A stretch of 64,000 nt of DNA. Origin: Actinomycetales bacterium. Lineage in GTDB: Bacteria; Actinomycetota; Actinomycetes; Actinomycetales; Cellulomonadaceae. A program made the position numbers and the translations under genes. The stretch spans positions 124,001 through 188,000 of the forward strand of contig JAHLLI010000004.1 in NCBI GenBank assembly GCA_020444245.1, read 5' to 3'. Positions 42,291 through 49,373 of the stretch are shown here, in pieces; position 1 is the stretch's first letter; every line of letters begins with the position of its first letter. The notes beneath the pieces were generated by a model. That model saw only the letters and a list, made by a program, of their open reading frames with translations. It was not told where the DNA came from and made no database searches.

Positions 42291-43336
42291 CGCACGCCCA
42301 CCTCGTCGCGGACGGTCTCGACGGGTTCGGCCGGTCGGCGACGTCGGGCGAGCAGGCCGCGGCCGATGTCCCACAGGCCGCGCAGGCCCTGGGGGAAGAA
42401 CATGATCGCCACGATGATCAGGACGCCGGAGAAGATGTACGGGAGCCCGGACACGTCGCCGATCACCGGGAGGCGCTTGAGCACGAGCTCGGGTACCGCG
42501 AAGATCACGAACGCGCCGACGACCGTCCCGTAGATCGAGCGCAGGCCGCCGACCACGACCATGGCGACGACGTTGAGCGACAGGAACAGGTTCCAGGTCG
42601 ACGGGTAGGAGCTCTTCAGGAAGAACAGGTACAGGGCGCCCGCCAGGCCCGCGTACATCGTCGCCACGGCGAAGGCGAAGAGCTTGTACTTGAGCACGTT
42701 CACGCCCATCGCCTGGGCTGCGACCTCGCTGGCGCGCATCGCGTGCAGGGCCCGGCCGAGCTGGCCGTGCACGATGTTGTGGGTGAGCATCATCACGAGC
42801 ACCAGGGCGACGACGATGATGAGGAAGACCACGGCGCGATCGGCCTGGACCCCGAAGAGCACCGGGTAGCGCGACTGCTTGCCCGCGGTGCCGTGCGTGA
42901 ACCACTCCGCCTGCTCGAAGGTCTTCAGCAGGATCTCGGAGATGGTGAGGGTGGCGATCGCGAGGTAGATGCTGCGCACCCGCAGCGAGACCACGCCGAC
43001 GAGGACCCCGATCACGGTCGGGATGACCAGCGCCGCGAGCACGGCGACCCAGAAGCCCAGCCCGAGATCGTCCTGGACGTATGCCGCGAGGTAGGCGCCC
43101 AGGCCCATGAAGCCGGCGGTGCCCAACGAGATGAGGCCCGAGTACCCGAGGAGCAGGTTCAGGCCCATGGCGACGATCGCGTAGATGAGGGTGAAGCCGA
43201 GCGTCATGAGCGTGCTCGTCATGAGGAGCCCGGAGCTCGCGAGCACGGGCAGCAGCATGAGCAGGGCGCCGAAGACGACGAAGCCGACGTGGGGGTTCCG
43301 GGCCAGGCGGGCGGCCGTGGTGGGGGCGTCGCTCAT
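42287..43336 (-). CDS. livM: HAAT ABC transporter permease, LivM type
   Basis: 349 residues with about nine hydrophobic helices. The family motifs GYSGLISLGTAGFMGLGAYLAAY and the EAA-like loop HAMRASEVAAQAMGVNVLKYKLFAF are present, as is GGLRSIYGTVVGAFV. The C-terminal 30 residues are basic and polar. It lies between livG (4-base overlap) and livH (3-base gap). Confidence 0.92.
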   Translation of the reverse strand: MSDAPTTAARLARNPHVGFVVFGALLMLLPVLASSGLLMTSTLMTLGFTLIYAIVAMGLNLLLGYSGLISLGTAGFMGLGAYLAAYVQDDLGLGFWVAVLAALVIPTVIGVLVGVVSLRVRSIYLAIATLTISEILLKTFEQAEWFTHGTAGKQSRYPVLFGVQADRAVVFLIIVVALVLVMMLTHNIVHGQLGRALHAMRASEVAAQAMGVNVLKYKLFAFAVATMYAGLAGALYLFFLKSSYPSTWNLFLSLNVVAMVVVGGLRSIYGTVVGAFVIFAVPELVLKRLPVIGDVSGLPYIFSGVLIIVAIMFFPQGLRGLWDIGRGLLARRRRPAEPVETVRDEVGVR

Positions 43337-43339
43337 CGC

Positions 43340-44212
43340 TCACACCTTCTTCAGGTAGGTCTTGCCGACGAGGCCGTTGGGCCGCACCAGCAGGAACAGG
43401 AGGATGAGGAGGTAGAGCAGCTGCTCGCCCCACACCGAGCTCACGTACAGCTGCAGGTAGTTCCCCGCGACGGCGATCAGGTAGGCGCCCAGCACCGGTC
43501 CGTAGAAGGTCTGGAACCCACCGAGCACGCAGGCGAACAGCGCCGTGACCTGGACGGTGTTCATGAACGTCGGTGTCACGGTCGTGGCCGGCGCGATCAT
43601 CACCGCGGCGAGCATGCCGAGCACGCCGGCGGTCGCCCAGGCCAGCATGGTGACCGAGCGGGTCGGGATGCCCATCAGCCGCGCGGTGCTGTCGTCGGAG
43701 GCGGTCGCCCGGATCGCGAGGCCGATCTTGGTCTTCTGCAGGACCACGAAGAGGGTTGCGGCGATCGCGACGCCCAGGCAGATGTTCAGCAGGCCGTTGT
43801 AGGACAGGTAGGCGTCACCGATGGTGATCGCGCCGTCGGGGATCGCCTTCGGCAGGAGCATCGGCTCGGTGCCGAACAGGATCGGCGCGAGGCCGAGGAA
43901 GACCATGATCAGGCCGAGGGTGACGATCTCCTTGCCGACCGTCGTGGCCCGTCGCAGCCGGCGGATCACGGCGACGTCGACGGCGAAGCCGAGGAAGATG
44001 GCGACGACGGCGCCGACCAGGACGCTCGCCCACAGCGGCGCGCCGGTGCGGTTGAGCACGAACGCCACCGCGGTGCCGCTGAACATGCCCATCGAGCCCT
44101 GGGCGAAGTGCATCACGCGGCTCGTGCGCCACACGAGGATGATGCCGAGCGCGGCCAGCGCGTAGACGCTGCCCGTCTCGAGGCTCCGCAGCAGCGGTTG
44201 TAGCAGCCCCAC
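43340..44212 (-). CDS. livH: HAAT ABC transporter permease, LivH type
   Basis: 290 residues from GTG 44212, with AAGGAG 11 bases upstream; the open frame runs further but upstream sequence is operator DNA. Motifs: SVYALAALGIILVWRTSRVMHFAQGSMGMF, IRATASDDSTARLMGIPTRSV, GPVLGAYLIAV. It is the first gene of the five-gene transport operon. A separate palindrome GTTGGA-G-TCCAAC at 44231-44243 lies just before its Shine-Dalgarno. Confidence 0.92.
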   Translation of the reverse strand: MGLLQPLLRSLETGSVYALAALGIILVWRTSRVMHFAQGSMGMFSGTAVAFVLNRTGAPLWASVLVGAVVAIFLGFAVDVAVIRRLRRATTVGKEIVTLGLIMVFLGLAPILFGTEPMLLPKAIPDGAITIGDAYLSYNGLLNICLGVAIAATLFVVLQKTKIGLAIRATASDDSTARLMGIPTRSVTMLAWATAGVLGMLAAVMIAPATTVTPTFMNTVQVTALFACVLGGFQTFYGPVLGAYLIAVAGNYLQLYVSSVWGEQLLYLLILLFLLVRPNGLVGKTYLKKV

Positions 44213-44328
44213 CTGACGGCACGCTCCTTCGTTGGAGTCCAACCTGACACTTGTGACATCTGTCGCGGACGTCGTAGGTCGGATCCGCCGTGGGAACGTG
44301 GTCGACCTTGACGCACGTGCTGGGGAGG

Positions 44329-44358
44329 AAGATATGACGCACATGTCATCCGTGGCAA
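44329..44358 (-). promoter_or_regulatory. Candidate liv operon promoter with internal operator
   Basis: On the minus strand TTGCCA (44358-44353), an 18-base spacer and TATCTT (44334-44329) form a promoter directed at livH. The palindrome ATGAC-GCACAT-GTCAT at 44334-44349 fills the spacer. A plus-strand TTGACG at 44308 is also present but points to no nearby start. Confidence 0.55.
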
Positions 44359-44556
44359 GGCCCGCGCGGGAATTCCCTCCATCGGGCGGCGAGCCCGCGT
44401 GATTGCGCAGGTCAGAGCGCATCATCCCATGTCACAGCCCGATAACTCCCGCGTGTCGTCGGGACCCGGACCGGCGGACGACGCCGTCGACGGCACCCGA
44501 GCCGACCGGGCAAATGACTAGGGTGTCGCTACGCAGCGCGCGAGCTCGTGGCAGGC

Positions 44557-44608
44557 TTGACAGCCGACCCGGACGGGGTTCTATCCTCCAACATGACAAG
44601 GGTGTCAT
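44557..44608 (+). promoter_or_regulatory. Candidate hydratase operon promoter with operator
   Basis: TTGACA at 44557-44562 is followed by TCTATC at 44580 (17-base spacer) or TATCCT at 44582 (19-base). The palindrome ATGACA-AGGG-TGTCAT at 44593-44608 covers the expected start site. It shares the ATGAC...GTCAT arms and 16-base length with the site in the liv promoter. The MaoC Shine-Dalgarno follows. Confidence 0.65.
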
Positions 44609-44626
44609 AATGCGGAAGGCGGGGCG

Positions 44627-45043
44627 ATGTACGACGACGAGCTCGCGGTGGGCGACTCTGCGTGGTTCGAGAAGACCATCTCCGAGGCCGACGTGTACGG
44701 CTTCGCCGGGATCGTGGGCGACTTCAACCCGGCCCACGTGAACCAGCACTACGCCGAGCAGACGAGGTTCGGCACGCGCATCGCTCACGGGATGCTGTCG
44801 GGCAGCCTCTTCTCCACCGTGTTCGGCACCTCGTTGCCCGGCGAGGGCTCGATCTACGTGTCCCAGACGCTGACCTTCACCGCGCCGGTGTTCCTCGGCG
44901 ACACGGTCCGCGCGACGGTGACCGTCGCCGAGAAGCTGCCGAAGGGCAGGGTCCGGTTCGACTGCGTCGCGGCGAAGCCGGACGGCACCGTCGTGGTCAC
45001 CGGTGAAGCCGTGCTGCTGCCGCCTCGACGTCCGGCCGCCTGA
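44627..45043 (+). CDS. MaoC-like (R)-specific enoyl-CoA hydratase
   Basis: 138 residues, a single hot-dog domain. The hydratase motif GFAGIVGDFNPAHVNQHYAEQTRFGTRIAHGML contains the catalytic Asp and His (GDFNPAH), and the ending of the fold is ETLTFTAPV-like. It hydrates trans-2-enoyl-CoA to (R)-3-hydroxyacyl-CoA, as PhaJ does, or acts on a similar thioester. It is the first gene of the plus-strand operon; AAGGCGGGG precedes ATG 44627. Confidence 0.88.
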   Translation: MYDDELAVGDSAWFEKTISEADVYGFAGIVGDFNPAHVNQHYAEQTRFGTRIAHGMLSGSLFSTVFGTSLPGEGSIYVSQTLTFTAPVFLGDTVRATVTVAEKLPKGRVRFDCVAAKPDGTVVVTGEAVLLPPRRPAA

Positions 45044-45054
45044 GGAGGCCCGCG

Positions 45055-45828
45055 ATGGACTTCGTCGCGTACGACCTGTCGAACCAGGTGGCCACGATCA
45101 CGATCACCCGCGAGGAGGCGCTCAACGCCCTCGACGCCGCGGTGCTCGCCGAGCTGGACGCCGCGCTGGACCGCGTGGTGGCGGACCGGGCCAGGGCACT
45201 CGTCGTCACGGGGGCCGGCCGGGCGTTCGTCGCGGGGGCGGACGTGGCCCGGATGGCGACCTTCTCGGTCGCCGAGGCGCGGGCCTTCAGCGAGCAGGGC
45301 AACCGGGTCTTCCGCAAGCTCGAGCTGCTCGGCGCGCCCTCGATCGCGGCGGTGAACGGCTACGCGCTCGGCGGTGGCTGCGAGCTCGCGCTGGCGTGCG
45401 ACCTCAGGGTGGCCTCCGAACGGGCCGTGTTCGCCCAGCCCGAGGTCGGGCTCGGCGTGACCGCCGGGTTCGGCGGCACCCAGCGTCTGGCCAGGCTCGT
45501 CGGGCCGGCGGTCGCGAAGGAGATGCTGCTGTCCGGGCGCCGGGTGAAGGCCGACCGCGCCCTCGAGATCGGGCTCGTGAACTCCGTGCACCCGCCCGAG
45601 GAGCTGCTCGACGCGGCGCGCGCCCTGGCGGACGAGATCGCCCAGCAGGCGCCCCTGGCCGTGCGCGCGACCAAGGCGGCCCTCGCGCGCGGCGCTCATG
45701 TCGACCTCGACGCAGCGCTGGCCATCGAGGTCGAGGAGTTCGCGGCGTGCTTCGAGACCGCCGATCAGCGCGAGGCCATGGGCGCGTTCGTCGAGAAGCG
45801 TCAGCACGCCCCGTTCCAGGACGAGTAG
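45055..45828 (+). CDS. Enoyl-CoA hydratase/isomerase (crotonase family)
   Basis: 257 residues after GAGGAGG. The oxyanion-hole segments ALNALDAAVL and GRAFVAGADVARM, and the active-site region NGYALGGGCELALACDLRVASERAVFAQPEVGLGVTAGFGGTQRL, contain both glutamates expected of a true hydratase (GCE and PEVG). It would make (S)-3-hydroxyacyl-CoA. Both stereochemical types of hydratase are thus in one operon, 11 bases apart. Confidence 0.92.
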   Translation: MDFVAYDLSNQVATITITREEALNALDAAVLAELDAALDRVVADRARALVVTGAGRAFVAGADVARMATFSVAEARAFSEQGNRVFRKLELLGAPSIAAVNGYALGGGCELALACDLRVASERAVFAQPEVGLGVTAGFGGTQRLARLVGPAVAKEMLLSGRRVKADRALEIGLVNSVHPPEELLDAARALADEIAQQAPLAVRATKAALARGAHVDLDAALAIEVEEFAACFETADQREAMGAFVEKRQHAPFQDE

Positions 45829-45843
45829 CGAGAAGGAGCAGTC

Positions 45844-46677
45844 ATGCGCGTGGGAGTCGTCGGCGCCGGGACCATGGGGGCCGGGATCGCCGAGGTGTTC
45901 GCCCGGACCGAGGGGTTCGAGGTCACCCTCACCGATGCGAGCGTGGAGCTCGCCAGGACCGGTGCGGTCCGGATCGCCAAGAGCCAGGACCGGCTCGTCG
46001 CCAAGGGCAAGATCGACGCCGAGACGGCGGAGGCGACCAAGGCCCACGTGACGGTCGGCGGGCTCGACGACCTCGCCGACGCCGACCTGGTCATCGAGGC
46101 GATCGTGGAGAGCACTGCGGTCAAGCGCCCGGTGCTGGAGCGTCTGGACGGCCTGTGCGGCCCGGACGCGGTCTTCGCGACGAACACCTCGTCGCTGTCG
46201 GTCACCGAGCTGGCGACGGGTCTGGAGCACCCGGTCGTCGGCATGCACTTCTTCAACCCGGCCCCGGTGATGAAGCTCGTCGAGGTCATCGCCGGCGCCG
46301 CGACCCCGCCGGACGTGGTCACCCGGGTGTCAGAGCTGGCCACCCGCCTCGGCAAGACACCGGTCGTGGTGAACGAGGCGGCCGGCTTCGTGGTCAACCG
46401 GATCCTCGTCCCGCTGGTCAACGAGGGCGTCGAGGTGCTCGCCGCCGGGACCGCGTCGGCGCAGGACATCGACACCGCCATGAAGCTCGGCGCGAACCAC
46501 CCGATGGGCCCGCTGGAGCTCGGCGACCTGATCGGGCTCGACGTCGTCCTCGCGATCATGGAGGTGCTGCAGGCGGAGACCGGGGACCCGAAGTACCGGC
46601 CGCACCCGCTGCTGCGCAAGTACGTCCGGGCCGGGTGGCTGGGTCGCAAGAGCGGTCGAGGGTTCTACCCGTACTGA
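45844..46677 (+). CDS. 3-hydroxybutyryl-CoA dehydrogenase
   Basis: 277 residues after AGAAGGAG. NAD(P) motif GAGTMGAGIAEVFA, catalytic Ser in TNTSSLSVTELA, the His of GMHFFNPAPVMKLVEV and Glu in the same loop, Asn in VNEAAGFVVNRIL, and the C-terminal HPMGPLELGDLIGLD. It oxidises 3-hydroxyacyl-CoA to 3-oxoacyl-CoA, feeding the thiolase encoded 10 kb away on the other strand. The single-domain length is typical of short-chain Hbd enzymes. Confidence 0.94.
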   Translation: MRVGVVGAGTMGAGIAEVFARTEGFEVTLTDASVELARTGAVRIAKSQDRLVAKGKIDAETAEATKAHVTVGGLDDLADADLVIEAIVESTAVKRPVLERLDGLCGPDAVFATNTSSLSVTELATGLEHPVVGMHFFNPAPVMKLVEVIAGAATPPDVVTRVSELATRLGKTPVVVNEAAGFVVNRILVPLVNEGVEVLAAGTASAQDIDTAMKLGANHPMGPLELGDLIGLDVVLAIMEVLQAETGDPKYRPHPLLRKYVRAGWLGRKSGRGFYPY

Positions 46678-46727
46678 CCGGGCGGCAGGGACGGTGCCCG
46701 ACCGGGACCGAGACCCGCCTGCGTGGA

Positions 46728-46759
46728 GCGGCGCGGTGACGACGACGCGACCGCGCCGC
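46728..46759 (+). terminator. 10-bp hairpin after the dehydrogenase gene
   Basis: GCGGCGCGGT at 46728-46737 pairs perfectly with 46750-46759 around a 12-base loop, 50 bases past the stop. It probably ends the hydratase operon before osmC. Confidence 0.65.
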
Positions 46760-46781
46760 ACGTTCGTGCGAGAATCATCCC

Positions 46782-47189
46782 ATGAGTGACACGCACCGCA
46801 GCCTCACGATCACCCGCACCGCCCAGGGGGAGTACCTCGCACGCAACGCAGACGGCGTCGAGCTGGAGTTCGGGGCGGGCGGCATGTCCCCGGTGGAGCT
46901 GCTCATGGCGGCGCTCGCCGGGTGCGCCGCGGTGGACGTGGACGTGGCGACGAGCCGGCGCGTGGAGCCCGAGCGGTTCACCGTACGGGTCGACGCCGAG
47001 AAGCTGACCGAGGGCGGCAACCGCCTCGAGGACGTGGTCGTCACGTTCGACGTCGCCTTCCCCGACGGCCACGAGGGCGACGTGGCCCGGACGGTGCTGC
47101 CGCGCGCCATGGCCGTGTCCCACGACCGTGCGTGCACGGTGTCGCGGACCCTCGAGGCCGCGACACCCGTGACCATGCGTCTCGCATAA
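46782..47189 (+). CDS. OsmC-family protein
   Basis: 135 residues. The OsmC pattern is present: GMSPVELLMAALAGCAAVDVD with the first redox Cys, and the second in SHDRACTVSRTLE. The pair is typical of thiol peroxidases acting on organic hydroperoxides, or of the YhfA-like branch. No Shine-Dalgarno is seen; a GAGAAT hexamer ends 6 bases before the ATG, so a leaderless message is possible. It is separated from the upstream operon by a hairpin. Confidence 0.85.
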   Translation: MSDTHRSLTITRTAQGEYLARNADGVELEFGAGGMSPVELLMAALAGCAAVDVDVATSRRVEPERFTVRVDAEKLTEGGNRLEDVVVTFDVAFPDGHEGDVARTVLPRAMAVSHDRACTVSRTLEAATPVTMRLA

Positions 47190-47252
47190 GACCACCGGTT
47201 GCCAGGGCAAATCGTCGGGCGCAAACTGACGGCCTCACCCGAGGAGGCCGGC

Positions 47253-47921
47253 ATGGTGACTCAGATCCCCGACTCGCTCCCGGTGCTGGGACCGGGCGCA
47301 CACCGACGCCGCAGCGACGGCGGCTGCTTCATGGAGTGGGCGAGCCTGCTCGCCGGTGAGCGATGGAGTGACCACCCGCGGTGCACCCACCCGCTGCTCG
47401 CGCACCTCGCGCGCACGGTCAACGACACGGTGGGTGACGCCGCTCGCCAGCGCATGGTGCCCCTGATCCCGGCGGTCATCGGCCTGCGCGGCGACGCCCG
47501 CTGGGACCTGGAGATCGCTCTGCTGGTCACGCGTCGCGCCCTGGAGCTGTCGACCGACCGGGAGAGCGCCCGGACGCTCGCGGCGGGGGTCCTCACCCTG
47601 GACCGGGCCCTGGCGACCCTCGACGGGCGCACCGGTGGGGCCTTGCGGCCCTCGAGCGCGGCCGTGCTGGGTGCCATCCCCGAGGCCACCGGGTGGGCCG
47701 AACGCTGGACCGCCCGGCTGGGCGTGCCCCGCTCCGGCTACCGGGACCTGTCCCGGGCGGCCGTGGACCGGTCGCTGATCCTGCTCGCAGGTCGGATCGG
47801 CTCGGACCGTGACGGGGTCCTGCTCGACGTGCTCACCGATGCGATCGAGGTGTGCGCGCGACTGGCGGGCCGGCCGTCGGCCGAGGTGCGCTTGGCACCC
47901 GAGCCCGCCTTCGCGGGCTGA
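47253..47921 (+). CDS. Conserved actinobacterial protein of unknown function
   Basis: 222 residues from ATG 47253, preceded by GAGGAGG. The conserved-looking block is SDGGCFMEWASLLAGERWSDHPRCTHPLLAHLARTVND (about 25-60), rich in Cys, His and Trp, which could bind a metal. The rest is helical and Ala/Leu/Arg-rich, without membrane segments or a signal. I do not recognise a named family. Its last codons lie inside a hairpin. Confidence 0.7.
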   Translation: MVTQIPDSLPVLGPGAHRRRSDGGCFMEWASLLAGERWSDHPRCTHPLLAHLARTVNDTVGDAARQRMVPLIPAVIGLRGDARWDLEIALLVTRRALELSTDRESARTLAAGVLTLDRALATLDGRTGGALRPSSAAVLGAIPEATGWAERWTARLGVPRSGYRDLSRAAVDRSLILLAGRIGSDRDGVLLDVLTDAIEVCARLAGRPSAEVRLAPEPAFAG

Positions 47922-47940
47922 GCGGGGCTGGCGGCCCCGC
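47902..47940 (+). terminator. Tandem 7-bp hairpins at a convergent junction
   Basis: AGCCCGC-CTTC-GCGGGCT (47902-47919) runs into the stop codon of the unknown gene, and GCGGGGC-N5-GCCCCGC (47922-47940) follows directly. The gap to the convergent oxidoreductase gene is only 46 bases, so they may serve both directions. Confidence 0.5.
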
Positions 47941-47967
47941 CGCCAGAGCCGCCGCCCGACCGATCGG

Positions 47968-49002
47968 CTAGACCCGGACCCGGACGCCCTCGTCGCCGGA
48001 GCGGATGATCGCGTGCGCGACGGCCAGAGCGCGCCGCCCGGCCGAGGCCGGGACCGGGGGAGGGTCCCCGGCGCGCAGCGCAGCGAGCAGGTGTTCCACG
48101 TAGCGGTCGAAGGTGCCGTGGAAGTTGCGCGCCTCGTCATCGAAGTAGCCGGCCTGCCAGACCCGGGCGACGTCGTCGCCGGCGCGGGAGAGCGTGAGCC
48201 GGCGCACCGTGTCCTCGACGAGCCCACGCCCGTGCGTGCCGTTGACCTCGAGCAGGTGGGTGCCGGGGTAGGCGTACGACGAGTCGTAGGTGCCCAGCAG
48301 GGTGCCGACGGCGCCGGAGGCGAACTCGAGGGCGACGGCGAGGGTCGTGACGGTGCCCGGGTGGGTCCCCTCGAACGTCTGGGCCATCACCGAGGCGATC
48401 GGGCCGCACAGGTGCTCGAGCATGTCGATGCCATGCACCTGGGTCTCGATGAGGTTCGCGTGGCGTGAGCCGCCGAGGTTGGGCTCGCCGCCGAACCGCC
48501 AGGTCGCGAACACCGGCCGGCCCAGGTCGCCCGCATCGACGGCGGACTTGAGGCGCTGGACGGGCTCGGCGTACCGGTGGTTGAGGTCGATCGCGAAGAA
48601 CAGGTCGCGCGCGGCGGCCGCGGCCAGCAGGGTGTCCGCCTCGTCGAGGTCGAACACGAGCGGCTTCTCGACGAGCAGGGGCACGTCGCGCTCGATGAGG
48701 TGCAGCGTGGGGGCGAAGTGCTCCTCGTTGGGCAGGATGACGGTGACCAGGTCCGGACGCTCGGCGTCGAGCATCACGTCCACGTCGGTGTACCCGCGCG
48801 TGCGGTAGGCGGTGGCGCGCGCCTCGGTGCGTGCGGGGTTGCGGCCCACCACGGCGACCAGCTCGGTGTCGGTCCGATCGGCGAAGACCCGCGCGTGCTG
48901 CTCGCCCCACCCCCCGGTGCCGACGACGGCGACGCGCACAGGTGCGACGGTCGCGGGGGTGCGGGGCCATGAGGCGGGGCGGAACTCGGGCACGGGCACC
49001 AC
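47968..49002 (-). CDS. Gfo/Idh/MocA-family oxidoreductase
   Basis: 344 residues if started at GTG 49002; GTG 48993 or 48939 are possible and no start has a clear Shine-Dalgarno. The N-terminal Rossmann motif is VAVVGTGGWGEQHARVFA, and the family signature EKPLVFDLDEADTLLAAA and the substrate-domain DLNHRY follow. A His in ETQVHGIDMLEHL sits where the catalytic His of many members lies. It is an NAD(P)-dependent sugar or inositol type dehydrogenase of unknown substrate, and appears to be a single-gene unit. Confidence 0.88.
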   Translation of the reverse strand: MVPVPEFRPASWPRTPATVAPVRVAVVGTGGWGEQHARVFADRTDTELVAVVGRNPARTEARATAYRTRGYTDVDVMLDAERPDLVTVILPNEEHFAPTLHLIERDVPLLVEKPLVFDLDEADTLLAAAAARDLFFAIDLNHRYAEPVQRLKSAVDAGDLGRPVFATWRFGGEPNLGGSRHANLIETQVHGIDMLEHLCGPIASVMAQTFEGTHPGTVTTLAVALEFASGAVGTLLGTYDSSYAYPGTHLLEVNGTHGRGLVEDTVRRLTLSRAGDDVARVWQAGYFDDEARNFHGTFDRYVEHLLAALRAGDPPPVPASAGRRALAVAHAIIRSGDEGVRVRV

Positions 49003-49373
49003 TGTGCACCATCGCCGGTCCGCTCGGTCCGCCCGGCGGTCGGGAATGCTCAAGTTGTCGCCGTGGTTGTCGATGAACCAGGTGGACGGCGGCGCACCCG
49101 CTGCGGTCCACCGTACGCAGTACGCCACCGGGCGGTACGACATCCCGCCCCGGTGCTGCGTCCCGGGTGGGTCACGGGCCTGGAGTCATGGGCACCGGAT
49201 GCGGCCGGGTGGCACGTCCCCGACGGCGACCAAGGCGCCGGTCGTGGTTCAAGCTCCCCGAGAAGGGCAAACGGGGGAGCGGGCGGGGACGACGATGTCG
49301 GTCCGCGCCGCGTCGTGGTGCTCAGGCATCGCGGCGCGGCGTCGCGACGTACGGGCGCGTCGACGCGCCCCCG
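49003..49373. other. 371-base region between two minus-strand genes
   Basis: No supported gene. The left part serves as promoter and 5' region of the oxidoreductase. The right part contains an 8-bp hairpin (49305-49312 with 49330-49337) and the terminator described next. Open frames crossing it show no domain. Confidence 0.5.
49353..49370 (-). terminator. Palindromic hairpin after the FtsH-like gene
   Basis: GGGCGCG-TCGA-CGCGCCC is an 18-base perfect palindrome 3 bases past the stop of the protease gene on the minus strand. It is a short, very stable terminator candidate. Confidence 0.6.

Larger units (their letters stand above)
44213..44626. promoter_or_regulatory. 414-base divergent control region of the catabolic cluster
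   Basis: No gene is seen here. It contains, from left to right: the palindrome GTTGGA-G-TCCAAC (44231-44243), direct TGACA repeats (44244-44260), a minus-strand promoter with an operator in its spacer (44329-44358), a GC-rich middle, and a plus-strand promoter with an operator over its start site (44557-44608). The layout indicates repression of both the liv operon and the hydratase operon by one palindrome-binding regulator. Confidence 0.75.

Noticed and set aside
44213-44425. Extension of livH to an earlier start at 44425
   Set aside because: The extra residues are polar and irregular and would be encoded by DNA containing the operator and promoter; GTG 44212 has a Shine-Dalgarno and matches the family start.
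49003-49143. N-terminal extension of the Gfo/Idh/MocA gene to 49143
   Set aside because: The extra 47 residues have no domain character, and the family normally starts just before the Rossmann motif.
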